Assembly (NCBI RefSeq): GCF_000725285.1
Contig: NZ_CP007161.1
Coordinates: forward strand, 605,911 to 669,910
Source of the DNA: Virgibacillus sp. SK37
GTDB lineage: Bacteria > Bacillota > Bacilli > Bacillales > Amphibacillaceae
DNA length: 64,000 bases
Reading direction: 5' to 3'
The position numbers and the translations under genes were made by a program. Positions 46,161-58,868 of the stretch are shown here, one piece after another. Positions within the stretch are counted from its first letter, which is position 1. Each line of letters opens with the position of its first letter. The notes beneath the pieces are model-generated. The model was not told where the DNA came from. It made no database searches and saw nothing but the letters and a program-made list of their open reading frames with translations.

Positions 46161-47903
46161 ATGCTTGATAAAGGATACTTTTGGAGAAATAGAGAATTAA
46201 GACGACATGTCAGGGTATTGGATGGATTAGAAGCCCCTACCTTGGTTTTAAAAAATAGTACGTACTTAAATACATTTACAAAGCAATGGCTGGAAGGACA
46301 TATTTGGATCGTTGATGATCGTATTGTGTACGTTGGAAGTAAACTACCAAAGAGCGCAAGTGAAACGGAAACAATAGATTGTGAGGGAAAATACTTGGTT
46401 CCCGGCTATATAGAGCCACATGCGCATCCGTTTCAACTATATAATCCGGAAGAATTGGCGAGTTATGCAGCCAGGTTTGGTACGACCACATTAATTAATG
46501 ACAATATGTTGTGGCTTTTTTTATTAGAACGAAAGAAAGCGTTTACTTTATTGGAGGAGTTCAGTAAATTACCATCTTCTATGTATTGGTGGGCTCGTTT
46601 TGATGCTCAGACGGAACTACAGGATGAGGAGGAAATGTTTAACACTCCTGATATACTCTCTTGGCTATCCCATCCGGCAGTTGTCCAAGGAGGGGAATTG
46701 ACCTCATGGCCAAAACTACTGGCAGGGGATGATCGCCTGTTATACTGGATACAGGAAGCTAAACGACTTGGTAAGCCTGTGGAAGGGCATTTTCCTGGTG
46801 CCTCGGAAAAGACGTTAACTAAAATGAAATTGCTGGGAGTAAGTGCGGACCATGAATCCATGACTGGAGAAGAGGTAATCCAACGCTTACAGCTAGGCTA
46901 TCGTGTTGGGCTAAGACATTCTTCCATCAGACCTGATCTACCTAAATTAATAGATGAGATTGTAAAGAAGAAGCTACCAACCTATGATAATCTAACCTTT
47001 ACTACAGATGGGGCAACACCAGGTTTCTATGAACATGGGTTGATTAATATTTGTATTGAAATAGCCATCGAACATGGGATACCTGTGGAAGACGCTTATC
47101 GAATGGCAAGTTATAATGCTGCAGTTCATTATAATATGGAAGAACAGCTTGGAAGCATTTCCCCTGGCCGTATCGCCCATATAAATATTTTACAAGAAAA
47201 AGCGAATCCACATCCGGTAGGGGTCTTAGCAAAAGGGGAGTGGATTGTAAAAGATGGTGTCACACAGGAACAAAAACAGGTGATAGATTGGGAGAAATAT
47301 GGACTGAAGAGCTTACAGCTTGATTGGGAATTAGATGAGAACGAATTACAATTTTCTGTTCCTGTCGGGCTTGACTTGGTTAATGATGTTATTATTAAGC
47401 CATATGCAATTGAAACTGATATCACGCTCGAAGAACTCCCGCCGAATACAAACGAGGCATTCTTATTGTTAATTGATCGTGAAGGTAAGTGGCGTGTCAA
47501 TACGACAATAAGAGGTATCACAGAACGTCTTGGTGCAATCGCAAGCTCGTATTCTACTACTGGCGATCTTGTTTTTATAGGGAAAAGTAAACCGGATATT
47601 TTACTTGCGTGGAAGAGGTTGAAAGAAATCGGTGGGGGTATTGTCCTTGTACATGAGGGAGAAATACTTCTTGAAATACCTTTAAATTTAAGTGGTATCA
47701 TGCATAATGGTACAATGGAAGAGCTTATTGCAAAAGAAAATAAATTTAAGCAGATCTTGAAAGATTTTGGTTACCCTTATAATGATCCGATCTACACCAT
47801 CTTCTTCTTATCGTCAACCCATTTACCGTATATACGTATTACGCAGCAAGGAATTGTCGATGTTATGAAGAAAGAAGTACTCTTTCCAGCCAATATGTGC
47901 TAG
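46161..47903 (+). CDS. yerA: Adenine deaminase-like amidohydrolase (YerA)
   Basis: 580 residues, the length of B. subtilis YerA. Start ATG six bases after GGAGAG; a TTG two codons earlier is ignored. Amidohydrolase metal motif PHAHPF, later VEGHFPGA, SADHES, RHSS and the FTTDGATP aspartate region; C-terminal domain with LPPNTNEAFLLLI. AdeC-type enzymes deaminate adenine to hypoxanthine, which would feed IMP via salvage and suits the place after the pur operon. True YerA activity is not proven in the family. Confidence 0.88.
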   Translation: MLDKGYFWRNRELRRHVRVLDGLEAPTLVLKNSTYLNTFTKQWLEGHIWIVDDRIVYVGSKLPKSASETETIDCEGKYLVPGYIEPHAHPFQLYNPEELASYAARFGTTTLINDNMLWLFLLERKKAFTLLEEFSKLPSSMYWWARFDAQTELQDEEEMFNTPDILSWLSHPAVVQGGELTSWPKLLAGDDRLLYWIQEAKRLGKPVEGHFPGASEKTLTKMKLLGVSADHESMTGEEVIQRLQLGYRVGLRHSSIRPDLPKLIDEIVKKKLPTYDNLTFTTDGATPGFYEHGLINICIEIAIEHGIPVEDAYRMASYNAAVHYNMEEQLGSISPGRIAHINILQEKANPHPVGVLAKGEWIVKDGVTQEQKQVIDWEKYGLKSLQLDWELDENELQFSVPVGLDLVNDVIIKPYAIETDITLEELPPNTNEAFLLLIDREGKWRVNTTIRGITERLGAIASSYSTTGDLVFIGKSKPDILLAWKRLKEIGGGIVLVHEGEILLEIPLNLSGIMHNGTMEELIAKENKFKQILKDFGYPYNDPIYTIFFLSSTHLPYIRITQQGIVDVMKKEVLFPANMC

Positions 47904-47947
47904 CGTATAATAAATAATAGAGGAATTTAATAAAAAGGTGTGGGGTC

Positions 47948-48991
47948 ATGAGAAAGTTGCTATTCAGTCTGATCATTTTAATGCTTCTTTTGGCAGGCTG
48001 TTCAAAAGAGGAACGAAAAGCAGAAAACAATGAGTCAAAAGAAAATAATGTACAGGAAAAGTCACAAATACCAGACAAGCAAGAGGAGGTTTACCCTTTA
48101 ACTGGAAAGAAAGCCACTGGTAATGTAGATCAACGTATGATTGGTGTAATGATAAACAACCATACAAAGGCAAGACCTCAAACGGGTTTATCGAAGGCAG
48201 ATACAGTCTTTGAGATTTTGGCTGAAGGCCAAATCACCCGGTTTCTGGCTTTGTTTCAAAGTGAACTGCCGGAAGTAGTAGGACCTGTGCGGAGTGCTCG
48301 TGAATATTATTTTGAATTGGCAAAGGGATATGAAGCACTGTATATTTATCATGGTGCTGCTGGGTTTGTTAATGATATGATCAAGGACAGAGGCATTGAG
48401 CATTTGGATGGCGCAATGTATGATAATGATGGTAATTTGTTTAAACGGGAGTCTTTTAGAAAAGCACCTCATAACTCTTACTTACAGGTAGATGCTGTGT
48501 ATGATGTTGCTTCAAATAAAGGTTATAGTACCACACACGAATACGAACCATTGCCGTTTTTATCAGAAAAAGAAGTAAAAGAGCTTTCTGGCGAACCAGC
48601 AAAACATGCCAAGATCACATACTCGCAAAAACCAATGGAAATAGTGGAATATGAGTATAATGGAGATGGGGCATATAAACGGTTTAATGACGGAGAGCAA
48701 ACGGTTGAGCTCAATACAGAAGAAAAGGTTCAAGTTGAAAATGTACTTATCGTAGAAACAGATCACAAAATAATTGATAAAGCAGGACGTCGTGCAGTTG
48801 ATATGACATCAGGCGGGGAGGCATACTTGCTTCAAAAAGGACAAGTACAAAAACTCCAGTGGGAAAATCGGGATGGTAGAATTATTCCGGTTAAAGATGG
48901 CAATGCAGTTGGCTTTGTTCCCGGTAAAACCTGGATTAATGTAATACCGTCAAGTCCTGGTCTGCAACAAATGGTTACGATAATGAACTAG
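47948..48991 (+). CDS. yerB: YerB-like lipoprotein (DUF3048)
   Basis: 347 residues. Signal with lipobox LAGCS (lipidated Cys18) and a charged linker (KEERKAENNESKEN), then the DUF3048 domain: IGVMINNHTKARPQTGLSKAD, VGPVRSAREYYFELAKGYEALYIYHG. Attached to the outer face of the membrane. Function unknown. Followed 23 bases later by yerC, as in B. subtilis. Confidence 0.92.
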   Translation: MRKLLFSLIILMLLLAGCSKEERKAENNESKENNVQEKSQIPDKQEEVYPLTGKKATGNVDQRMIGVMINNHTKARPQTGLSKADTVFEILAEGQITRFLALFQSELPEVVGPVRSAREYYFELAKGYEALYIYHGAAGFVNDMIKDRGIEHLDGAMYDNDGNLFKRESFRKAPHNSYLQVDAVYDVASNKGYSTTHEYEPLPFLSEKEVKELSGEPAKHAKITYSQKPMEIVEYEYNGDGAYKRFNDGEQTVELNTEEKVQVENVLIVETDHKIIDKAGRRAVDMTSGGEAYLLQKGQVQKLQWENRDGRIIPVKDGNAVGFVPGKTWINVIPSSPGLQQMVTIMN

Positions 48992-49014
48992 TTAAGGAGC
49001 AGGAGGTGTTCGTT

Positions 49015-49311
49015 TTGCAAATTGATAAATTGCGTGGTAAACAATTGGATCAAATGTTTGATGCTATTCTTTCATTAAAAGATCGAGAGGAATGTTACCG
49101 TTTTTTTGATGATATGGCTACAATGTCCGAAATTCATGCAATGTCTCAGCGTCTGCAAGTAGCAAAAATGCTAAGTGAAGGCAGAACATATAATGCCATT
49201 GAACAGGAAACAAATGCATCAACAGCTACTATTTCACGGGTAAGAAGATGCATGAATTATGGCAGTGATGGATATAAGATGGTGTTAGACAGAATTATGG
49301 ATGAGGAATAG
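49015..49311 (+). CDS. yerC: YerC, TrpR-like DNA-binding protein
   Basis: 98 residues. AGGAGGTG followed six bases later by TTG decides the start; the in-frame GTG inside the ribosome site is not used. TrpR/YerC/YecD fold: SLKDREECYRFFDDMATMSEI, then a helix-turn-helix RTYNAIEQETNASTATISRVRR. Probably a small transcription regulator; targets unknown. A terminator follows directly. Confidence 0.92.
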   Translation: MQIDKLRGKQLDQMFDAILSLKDREECYRFFDDMATMSEIHAMSQRLQVAKMLSEGRTYNAIEQETNASTATISRVRRCMNYGSDGYKMVLDRIMDEE

Positions 49312-49312
49312 G

Positions 49313-49351
49313 AAAAAGAGATGCCGTTTCAACTAACGCATCTCTTTTTTT
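49313..49351 (+). terminator. Terminator of yerB-yerC
   Basis: AAAAAGAGATGC / GCATCTCTTTTTTT immediately after the yerC stop. Confidence 0.9.
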
Positions 49352-49395
49352 ACAAGAAGATCAGCTACTATACGATTAGACATTGTAGACCTGGA

Positions 49396-49567
49396 GTAAC
49401 TTTTGTCTCCAGCCGATTAACTAAATTTACAGGGGATAACTTCTGTCTCCAGCCGATTAATTAAATTTCCAGCGGATTAGATCTGTCTCCAGCCGATTAA
49501 TTAGATTTCCGGCGGATAACTTCTGTCTCCGGCTGATTAATTAAATCTCCGGCGGATAACTCTTGCC
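49396..49567 (+). repeat. Tandem array of 40-bp repeats (two 20-bp half units each)
   Basis: Four complete units of exactly 40 bp (49396, 49436, 49476, 49516) and a broken fifth. Each unit is made of two related 20-mers, TCTCCAGCCGATTAATTAAA and TTTCCAGCGGATAACTTCTG, sharing TCCAGCsGATwA. The last units change CCAG to CCGG together. No open frame follows the repeat. It sits between the yerC terminator and the TatD-family gene. Confidence 0.9.
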
Positions 49568-49675
49568 CACTGCTTTCTTCCGCTTATGTCCAAACTATTA
49601 TAAGCAAGAATACTAAGCATGCTATTCCTAAAGTCTTTTATTAAAACTGATAAGATTGTTTTGGAGGGAGTTCGT

Positions 49676-50455
49676 GTGAAGTCAATTATTGATGCACATA
49701 TACATTTCGATTTATATAGTTCCGAGGAAAGAAGTAGGCTCATGCAGGAATTGGAAGAGGCCAAAACAGAAGCACTTATTTGTGTATCCAATGACTATGA
49801 ATCAGCGAAAAAAATTCACAAATGGGCTAAGCAAGATAGGCGTATTAAGCCTGCAGTTGGCTATCACCCCGAACAACAATTGCCTTCTGATAAAGAAAAA
49901 GAGGCATTGTTCGATTTTATAAGGAAGCACCATAAGGAGTTAACTGCAATTGGGGAAGTTGGTCTTCCATATTATACGCGAAAAAAGTACCCGGAAATAT
50001 CACTTACTCCATACTTGGAACTACTCGAGGATTTCATTAAAATAGCTGCAAATTTGGATAAGCCGATCGTCCTTCATGCTGTTTATGAGGATGCCCCTCT
50101 TGTGTGTGATCTTTTGGAAAAGCACAGCGTAAACGCTGCACATTTTCATTGGTTCAAAGGCGACCCAAAGACAGTGAAAAGGATGATTTCAAATGGATAT
50201 TATATCTCCATAACTCCTGATTGCTTATATGAACAAGAGATCCGGAAACTGATACTTAATTATCCATTGGAGCAAATGATGGTAGAAACGGATGGACCGT
50301 GGTCTTTCAAAGGACCTTTCCAGCAACAAATGACACATCCTAAAATGATCCATACATCTATCGCGGAAATAGCTAAGTTAAAGGGACAGGATTTAGGACA
50401 AGTATATGATAAACTGTATAATAACACAGTAAATTTCTATCGTTTACTTCTGTAA
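49676..50455 (+). CDS. TatD-family metal-dependent hydrolase
   Basis: 259 residues from a GTG seven bases after GGAGGG; the longer upstream frame has no site. TIM-barrel metal hydrolase: IDAHIHFDLY (HxH), GYHPEQ, GEVGLPYY (metal Glu), VLHAVYEDA, HFHWFKGD and VETDGPW (last Asp). TatD-like enzymes are DNases/deacylases; this member is divergent from the YabD/TatD core type and its substrate is unknown. Monocistronic, between the repeat array and pcrB. Confidence 0.85.
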   Translation: MKSIIDAHIHFDLYSSEERSRLMQELEEAKTEALICVSNDYESAKKIHKWAKQDRRIKPAVGYHPEQQLPSDKEKEALFDFIRKHHKELTAIGEVGLPYYTRKKYPEISLTPYLELLEDFIKIAANLDKPIVLHAVYEDAPLVCDLLEKHSVNAAHFHWFKGDPKTVKRMISNGYYISITPDCLYEQEIRKLILNYPLEQMMVETDGPWSFKGPFQQQMTHPKMIHTSIAEIAKLKGQDLGQVYDKLYNNTVNFYRLLL

Positions 50456-50797
50456 AAAGCCCCACTTCCTCAAAAAAAACTTCATCACTGGAATCGAAGT
50501 GGGGAAGTTATCGTCCAAAAACGATGTACATCGTGCGTAAAGGATTCCTCCTCTGTAAAAGAACTTTTTCAAAATCCTTCTAGCCTCCAACCACCCGCCT
50601 TATGGGCTTCAAAACGCTTATCATCAGCCACAAATTTTAATTTACAGCTTCCAACACACATTAAAAACTTCCCAACCTAAAAAATCCTGCTCATATCCCT
50701 AAATTACCACTGCTTTTTTTGGTATAATAAACGAATGAGCGAACTGACATTTTCTAAATAAACGGTAGAATTTAATATAAATTGGAGGATTATCACT
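50456..50797. other. Gene-free gap before pcrB
   Basis: Contains an inverted repeat CCCCACTTC (50460) / GAAGTGGGG (50496) that has a T-run only on the minus strand, a perfect 14-bp palindrome ACGATGTACATCGT at 50521-50534, and otherwise AT-rich DNA without supported genes. A 19-codon frame starting in the palindrome lacks a ribosome site. Confidence 0.5.
50720..50728 (+). promoter_or_regulatory. Extended -10 promoter of pcrB-pcrA-ligA-camS
   Basis: TGGTATAAT is a perfect extended -10 element, 70 bases before the pcrB start. No good -35 is seen. Confidence 0.55.
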
Positions 50798-51484
50798 TTG
50801 TATAACGTAAAAGAGTGGAAACATATATTTAAATTAGATCCAGCCAAGGAAATTTCTGATGAGGATTTAGAAGCAATTTGTGAGTCTGGTACCGATGCAG
50901 TCATTGTAGGTGGTACTGACGATATTACATTGGACGGCATACTTGATCTATTATCAAGAGTACGTCGCTATACTGTGCCTTGTATATTGGAAATTTCCAA
51001 TATGGAGGCAATAACACCTGGTTTTGATTATTATTATATTCCGATGGTACTAAACTCAACAGAGAAAAAGTGGATGATGGACATTCAGCACCAAGCAATC
51101 AAAGAATTTGTTGATATGATGGAATTTAGTGAAGTGCTGTTTGAAGGATATTGTATATTAAACGAAGATGCAAAAGCATTCAGTCATACGAATAGCTATT
51201 TACCAGATGAAAAAGACGTAATCGCATATGCTTATATGGCTGAAAAAGTCTTCCATTTGCCAATTTTTTATATGGAATACAGTGGGAAGTACGGAGATCC
51301 GGAGCTTGTTGGAAAAGTAAAGGAGCAATTGGAAAATACAATGCTTTTCTATGGTGGTGGAATTGAAAACACATTCCAGGCAAGAGAAATGAAAGAACAT
51401 GCAGATGTTATTATTGTAGGAAATATTATTTATACAGATATAAAGAAAGCATTAAAAACGGTAAAAGCAATAAAAGATAATTAA
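50798..51484 (+). CDS. pcrB: Heptaprenylglyceryl phosphate synthase PcrB
   Basis: 228 residues from a TTG nine bases after GGAGG, matching the family start [14 protein letters not shown]. (beta/alpha)8 prenyltransferase that joins heptaprenyl diphosphate to sn-glycerol-1-phosphate; [37 protein letters not shown] and [15 protein letters not shown] are conserved. Makes an archaeal-type ether lipid precursor. Always next to pcrA in bacilli. Confidence 0.96.
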   Translation: MYNVKEWKHIFKLDPAKEISDEDLEAICESGTDAVIVGGTDDITLDGILDLLSRVRRYTVPCILEISNMEAITPGFDYYYIPMVLNSTEKKWMMDIQHQAIKEFVDMMEFSEVLFEGYCILNEDAKAFSHTNSYLPDEKDVIAYAYMAEKVFHLPIFYMEYSGKYGDPELVGKVKEQLENTMLFYGGGIENTFQAREMKEHADVIIVGNIIYTDIKKALKTVKAIKDN

Positions 51485-51504
51485 AAGGCAAGGGCGGTGT
51501 AATA

Positions 51505-53724
51505 ATGAGTCAGACAATGGGTGACTTATTATCTGGATTAAATAAAGAACAGCAGGAAGCGGTAAAACATACAGAAGGGCCACTTCTAATAATGGCAGGA
51601 GCGGGAAGTGGTAAAACACGGGTACTAACACATCGAATTGCTTATTTGCTAGGTGAGAAAGATGTAGCAGCACGGAATGTACTCGCAATTACCTTTACAA
51701 ATAAAGCAGCCAGAGAAATGAAAGAACGAGTGAGAAAGCTGGTAGGTCCGGAAAGTGAATATATGTGGGTTTCGACCTTCCACTCCATGTGTGTTCGTAT
51801 TCTTAGAAGAGATATTGACCGAATCGGTTACAATCAAAATTTCACCATTTTGGACAGTAGTGATCAGTTGTCTGTTATTAAGCAAGTTCTAAAAAACTTA
51901 GATATCGACCCTAAAAAGTTTGATCCTAGAGCAATGCTTGGGCAAATTAGTGCAGCAAAAAATGAATTAATTACACCAGAGGAATTCAGCAACAAAGTAG
52001 GGAATTTTTATGATCGACAGGTTTCCAAAGTTTATGAAGGCTATCAAAAAATGCTGACCAAAAATCAATCCCTAGATTTTGATGATTTAATCATGCAAAC
52101 TATCCATTTATTTAAGCGGGTACCGGAAGTACTGGAATATTATCAACGGAGATTTCAATATATCCATGTAGATGAGTATCAGGATACAAACCATGCCCAG
52201 TATTCATTGGTTAAGCAACTAGCTAATCGATATCAAAATTTATGTGTCGTAGGGGATTCGGATCAGTCCATTTACCGTTGGCGTGGAGCAGATATTACGA
52301 ATATCCTAACCTTCGAAAAGGATTATCCAAGCTCAAAAACTGTATTTTTGGAGCAGAACTACCGGTCCACCAAGTCTATTCTGGAAGCAGCGAACAAAGT
52401 TATTGCAAACAATCCAGGACGAAAACCGAAAAATCTATGGACAGAGAACCCGGATGGAAAGAATATACACTACTATCAAGGGGCGACAGAACAAGAAGAA
52501 GCTCTTTTTGTAACGAATAAAATCCAAGAACTTACCAGAGATGGATTTTCACCAAGTGATATTGCCATTCTTTATCGGACAAATGCCCAGTCGCGAGCAA
52601 TTGAGGCCACATTTATGAAGTCCAATATTGTGTATCAAATGGTAGGTGGGCATAAGTTCTATGAGCGAAAAGAAATAAAAGATTTAACTGCATACCTGCG
52701 ATTAATCACAAATCCGGATGACGATATCAGTTTTGAACGTGTAGTGAATGTGCCAAAGCGAGGAATAGGTAAAACATCTATTGAGAAGCTGAGAGAGCAT
52801 GCGACATTACATGATATATCTTTTTTTGAAGCTGTAAAAGAAGTGGACTTCACCGGCGTATCCAAAAAAGCAGCAAATGCACTTGCTGAATTTGGCAACC
52901 TGATTAAGACACTTTCACAGCAGCAGGAATTTTTAACTGCTACTGATATGGTTGAGGCAGTACTGCAACGGACAGGCTATGAAGAGATGCTAAAGAGTGA
53001 GCGGACAATTGAAGCGCAAAGCCGTCTGGAGAACTTGGAAGAATTCATGACTGTTACGAAGGAATTTGAAGCATCAGCAGAGGATAAGACGCTAGTTGCC
53101 TTTCTGACTGATCTGGCATTGGTAGCTGATATCGACAAGGTGGACGAGGAAGATCCTACTAATGAAGAGAAGATCACCTTAATGACATTGCATGCCGCTA
53201 AAGGCTTGGAGTTCCCGGTTGTGTTCCTGATCGGTATGGAGGAAAATGTATTTCCACATAGTCGCTCCCTTATGGAAGAAGAAGAAATGGAAGAAGAACG
53301 CAGACTTGCTTACGTTGGGATCACTAGAGCAGAACAGCAACTTTATCTTACTCATGCTAAAATGCGGACATTATTCGGTAGAACAAATATGAACCCTGTT
53401 AGTCGGTTTATAAACGAAATACCCGAGGAACTTATTGATGGAATAGAAGAGGCGAATGCGGCCATGTTTGGTGGTAGTATCTTCGGTCAACCAAAGGATA
53501 AGCCTGCCCCAGTGAAGAGAAAGGCTCAGAAAATGCAGCAAACAACCGGAGCAGAAAGTAAAACATGGGGACCTGGTGACAAGGCAAACCATAAAAAGTG
53601 GGGTGTCGGTACTGTCGTTAAGGTTCAAGGGGAAGGAGAAGGAATGGAGCTTGATATAGCATTTCCTGCCCCAACAGGGATCAAACGGGTATTGGCAAAG
53701 TTCGCTCCAATTACGAAAGAATAA
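51505..53724 (+). CDS. pcrA: ATP-dependent DNA helicase PcrA
   Basis: 739 residues, UvrD/Rep superfamily 1 helicase. Walker [15 protein letters not shown] (about residue 32), motif [10 protein letters not shown], motif [28 protein letters not shown], motif [16 protein letters not shown] and motif [19 protein letters not shown]. The C-terminal tail has a Tudor-like [20 protein letters not shown] segment used to contact RNA polymerase. Removes RecA filaments and acts in repair and plasmid replication. The ligA ribosome site overlaps its stop. Confidence 0.98.
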   Translation: MSQTMGDLLSGLNKEQQEAVKHTEGPLLIMAGAGSGKTRVLTHRIAYLLGEKDVAARNVLAITFTNKAAREMKERVRKLVGPESEYMWVSTFHSMCVRILRRDIDRIGYNQNFTILDSSDQLSVIKQVLKNLDIDPKKFDPRAMLGQISAAKNELITPEEFSNKVGNFYDRQVSKVYEGYQKMLTKNQSLDFDDLIMQTIHLFKRVPEVLEYYQRRFQYIHVDEYQDTNHAQYSLVKQLANRYQNLCVVGDSDQSIYRWRGADITNILTFEKDYPSSKTVFLEQNYRSTKSILEAANKVIANNPGRKPKNLWTENPDGKNIHYYQGATEQEEALFVTNKIQELTRDGFSPSDIAILYRTNAQSRAIEATFMKSNIVYQMVGGHKFYERKEIKDLTAYLRLITNPDDDISFERVVNVPKRGIGKTSIEKLREHATLHDISFFEAVKEVDFTGVSKKAANALAEFGNLIKTLSQQQEFLTATDMVEAVLQRTGYEEMLKSERTIEAQSRLENLEEFMTVTKEFEASAEDKTLVAFLTDLALVADIDKVDEEDPTNEEKITLMTLHAAKGLEFPVVFLIGMEENVFPHSRSLMEEEEMEEERRLAYVGITRAEQQLYLTHAKMRTLFGRTNMNPVSRFINEIPEELIDGIEEANAAMFGGSIFGQPKDKPAPVKRKAQKMQQTTGAESKTWGPGDKANHKKWGVGTVVKVQGEGEGMELDIAFPAPTGIKRVLAKFAPITKE

Positions 53725-55743
<2,019 letters not shown>

Positions 55744-55757
55744 GGAGTTTTAATAAA

Positions 55758-57029
55758 ATGAAAAAAATAAGCTTGCTTTTATTAAGCAGCCTTTTATTTA
55801 TAACTAGCTGTGCACCAAACAATACAGAGGAAGAGGTCGTACAGGAAGATAAACAAGAAGAGCAAACGTCAATCGTTCCAAGCTATCAGCTTTCTGATGA
55901 GAATTATAAAATGATTCTTCCATATGAACCAAGTGAAGCACGAGGTGTTATTACAAACCAAGTCGGTAATCGCCTGGATATTGATGAAATGGAAGAAGGG
56001 TTGAGAAGACATTCCAAGGAAGTATTCTCACCAAAAGACTATCTGTTTCAGGAAGGACAATTTTTAGAAAAAGGATTGTTATATGACTGGCTTAGCAGGG
56101 ATTTGACTAAGAAACAGTTTGATAAAGCTTTAGAAGCAGCGATTGATAAAAGAAAAAATGTCGATAAAATGGAAGTCACTGATCAATGGCTCGCAAATAA
56201 AAAAGAAGAACTACGGCGTGGTTTAAATCCGCCTATAAAAGACATATCTGGGGATATGGCTGCCAAAGATTTAAATAAAGCAAAAAGGGAATTGGAAGAG
56301 AACAACCCCAAGTATGTGACACATGTACTTGAACAAAACTTCCTGAAAAAGAAAGAAGATAAATCAGTTGAAGTTGCTGGAATGTCCATAGGGATTGCTA
56401 TGAAATCTGTATATACGTATAAAACAGAAGTAGATGGAAAAATATACGGTCCCTATGTCAAGGAGATATCCAAGAAAGAAATGCTGGAAAAAGCAAATGA
56501 AGTTGCTCAAACTGTTTTGGAAAGAATCCGAGAAATGAAGGGCGCAAAAGATATCCCGATTATGATTGCTATCTACAGAGAAGAAGATCAAGCTTCTCCA
56601 GTGCCAGGTAACTTTGTAGCAAAAACAGTAGTAGACGCTGGGAAAGAAAAGATTGGAGATTGGCAATCTATTGATGAAGAGAATATTCTCTTCCCTTCAG
56701 ATGCAGGGAAGAAGAAGTATTTCGATGATCACGAAATTGTGACTAGCTTTGGAAATGAGATTGCCAGTTATTTCCCAAATTATGTAGGTGTTATTGGCAA
56801 AGGCTTCTATATTAATGAGGAATTACAGAAACTAACGCTTGAAATTCCAATTGAGTTTTATGGAAAAGGGGAAGTAATTGGTTTTACTCAATTTGCTTAC
56901 GGGCTAGTTAAAGAAATGTTCTCCGATTACTATGATTTAGAAGTAAAAGTTACTTCAAGTGACAAAATGGAAAGTGTCATTTATCGAAAAGCCGGCTCTG
57001 ATAAGCCTACCGTACATTTTTTCCATTAG
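55758..57029 (+). CDS. camS: CamS-type lipoprotein (YerH)
   Basis: 423 residues. Lipobox ITSC with Cys18, a Glu-rich linker and the CamS domain (LPYEPSEARGVITNQVGNRLD, HSKEVFSPKDYLFQEGQFL). In enterococci and staphylococci the signal peptide of CamS homologues yields a sex pheromone; here the signal (KKISLLLLSSLLFITS) has comparable hydrophobic residues but nothing shows that use. AAGGAG overlaps the ligA stop, so it is co-transcribed with ligA. Confidence 0.93.
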   Translation: MKKISLLLLSSLLFITSCAPNNTEEEVVQEDKQEEQTSIVPSYQLSDENYKMILPYEPSEARGVITNQVGNRLDIDEMEEGLRRHSKEVFSPKDYLFQEGQFLEKGLLYDWLSRDLTKKQFDKALEAAIDKRKNVDKMEVTDQWLANKKEELRRGLNPPIKDISGDMAAKDLNKAKRELEENNPKYVTHVLEQNFLKKKEDKSVEVAGMSIGIAMKSVYTYKTEVDGKIYGPYVKEISKKEMLEKANEVAQTVLERIREMKGAKDIPIMIAIYREEDQASPVPGNFVAKTVVDAGKEKIGDWQSIDEENILFPSDAGKKKYFDDHEIVTSFGNEIASYFPNYVGVIGKGFYINEELQKLTLEIPIEFYGKGEVIGFTQFAYGLVKEMFSDYYDLEVKVTSSDKMESVIYRKAGSDKPTVHFFH

Positions 57030-57072
57030 GTCAATGGATACATTGAACTTTAAGAATATTTCAGTTAAAATG

Positions 57073-57100
57073 AAGGATGGGAATGTCCCGTCCTTTTTTT
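57073..57100 (+). terminator. Terminator of the pcrB-camS operon
   Basis: AAGGATGGGA / TCCCGTCCTT with an ATG loop and seven T's. Confidence 0.88.
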
Positions 57101-57158
57101 GCTTTCTGATGAAAGCGTAATCATTCGGGATAAAAAGGAATAGGAGAGGGGTTTTTTT

Positions 57159-58706
57159 ATGGTAGTACCGTACAGACATGAACCTTTTACAGACTTTACC
57201 CTGGAGGAAAACAGGCAAGAAATGCTAAATGCTTTGAAAAAAGTGGAAGCAGATCTAGGTAAAGAGTATCCACTAATTATTGGTGGAGAGCGGATAACAA
57301 CAGAAGAAAAAATAGTATCTGTGAATCCTGCAAACAAAGAAGAAGTAATTGGATATGTATCCAAGGCAAATAAAGACTTAGCTGAAAAAGCAATGCAAGT
57401 TGCTGACAGTACGTTTGAAACATGGAGAACTTCCGACCCGAAATTTCGTGCAGATATTTTATTCAGAGCTGCAGCCATTATCCGCCGTAGAAAACATGAA
57501 TTCAGTGCTCATCTTGTAAAAGAAGGCGGAAAGCCGTGGAAGGAAGCGGATGCAGATACAGCCGAAGCTATCGACTTTTTGGAGTATTATGGCCGCCAGA
57601 TGCTTGCATTAAAGGATGGAGTAAAAGTGGAAAGCCGTCCGATTGAATATAATCAATATCATTACATACCGCTTGGTGTCGGTGTAGTCATATCTCCGTG
57701 GAACTTCTTATTTGCGATCATGGCAGGAACAACTGTTGCAGCAATGGTAACAGGTAATACCGTATTGCTGAAACCAGCCAGTGCTACACCAGTTATCGCA
57801 TATAAATTAATGGAGGTGTTGGAAGAGGCTGGACTGCCGGCAGGAGTTATTAACTATATACCAGGTCCTGGTGGAGAAGTTGGGGATTATCTCGTTGATC
57901 ATCCGCGCACCCGTTTTGTAAGCTTTACAGGATCTCGTGAAGTAGGAACTCGGATATTCGAGCGTGCTGCGAAAGTACATGAAGGCCAAAAATGGTTGAA
58001 ACGTACAATCATTGAAATGGGTGGAAAAGATACAATTGTAGTAGATAATGAAGCTGATCTGGAGCTTGCTGCACAGTCTATCGTGCAATCAGCCTTTGGA
58101 TTTTCCGGTCAAAAATGCTCCGCATGTTCACGAGCTGTTATTCACGAGGATGTTTATGATCAGGTAAAAGCTCGTGTTGCTGAATTAACAAAAGAATTAT
58201 CAGCAGGTAATCCACATGATAATTCACATTTCATGGGACCAGTAATTGATCAAGGTGCATACGATAAAATTATGGAGTATGTAGAAATCGGGAAAAAAGA
58301 AGGAGAATTACTTGTTGGTGGAGACGGCGATGATAGTAAGGGATGGTTCATAAATCCTACAGTTTTCGCAGATTTAGATCCCGAAGCTCGAATTATGCAG
58401 GAAGAGATATTTGGTCCAGTTGTTGGATTAACAAAAGCCAAGGATTTCACAGAAGCAATTAAGATTGCTAACAATACGGAATACGGCTTAACAGGCGCTG
58501 TTATTACGAATAATCGGGCTCACCAAGAGCAAGCTCGTCGCGACTTTCATGTAGGAAATCTGTACTTTAATCGTGGATGCACAGCAGCAATCGTTGGCTA
58601 CCAGCCATTCGGCGGATTTAATATGTCTGGAACAGATTCCAAGGCAGGCGGTCCAGATTATTTAATCCACCATATGCAAGGAAAGACAACATCAGAAATG
58701 TTCTAA
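57159..58706 (+). CDS. rocA: L-glutamate gamma-semialdehyde (P5C) dehydrogenase
   Basis: 515 residues, standard length. Oxidises pyrroline-5-carboxylate to glutamate, the last step of proline and arginine breakdown. Aldehyde dehydrogenase motifs: [29 protein letters not shown], catalytic Glu in IIEMGGKD and Cys in [14 protein letters not shown]-terminus [11 protein letters not shown] is typical of RocA/PutC. No proline dehydrogenase gene is adjacent. A proline symporter lies 2.2 kb downstream beyond a signalling cassette. Confidence 0.95.
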   Translation: MVVPYRHEPFTDFTLEENRQEMLNALKKVEADLGKEYPLIIGGERITTEEKIVSVNPANKEEVIGYVSKANKDLAEKAMQVADSTFETWRTSDPKFRADILFRAAAIIRRRKHEFSAHLVKEGGKPWKEADADTAEAIDFLEYYGRQMLALKDGVKVESRPIEYNQYHYIPLGVGVVISPWNFLFAIMAGTTVAAMVTGNTVLLKPASATPVIAYKLMEVLEEAGLPAGVINYIPGPGGEVGDYLVDHPRTRFVSFTGSREVGTRIFERAAKVHEGQKWLKRTIIEMGGKDTIVVDNEADLELAAQSIVQSAFGFSGQKCSACSRAVIHEDVYDQVKARVAELTKELSAGNPHDNSHFMGPVIDQGAYDKIMEYVEIGKKEGELLVGGDGDDSKGWFINPTVFADLDPEARIMQEEIFGPVVGLTKAKDFTEAIKIANNTEYGLTGAVITNNRAHQEQARRDFHVGNLYFNRGCTAAIVGYQPFGGFNMSGTDSKAGGPDYLIHHMQGKTTSEMF

Positions 58707-58736
58707 ATTTAAAATAAGTCTAAAGTAACAATATAA

Positions 58737-58799
58737 AAATCAGCCCTTTCTTGTTAATAGATCAAAAGTAGGGGCTGATTTTCCTGTTCGAGGAAAATC
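58737..58799 (+). terminator. Terminator of rocA with an overlapping second hairpin
   Basis: First stem AAAATCAGCCC / GGGGCTGATTTT (58737-58782). Its right arm also belongs to a second stem GATTTTCCT / AGGAAAATC (58777-58799), so the two cannot form together. Confidence 0.7.
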
Positions 58800-58868
58800 G
58801 GAAAGTTTTTTGGGTGTTTAAAGCAGGTAAATGCCGTCAATTTTCCCAATATGAATTATCTGAAAGTA

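Noticed and set aside
47129-47701. 190-codon minus-strand frame opposite yerA
   Set aside because: It is the shadow of a well-supported coding gene and matches no family.
49396-49567. CRISPR-like array
   Set aside because: Units are directly contiguous with no unique spacers, and no cas genes are present.
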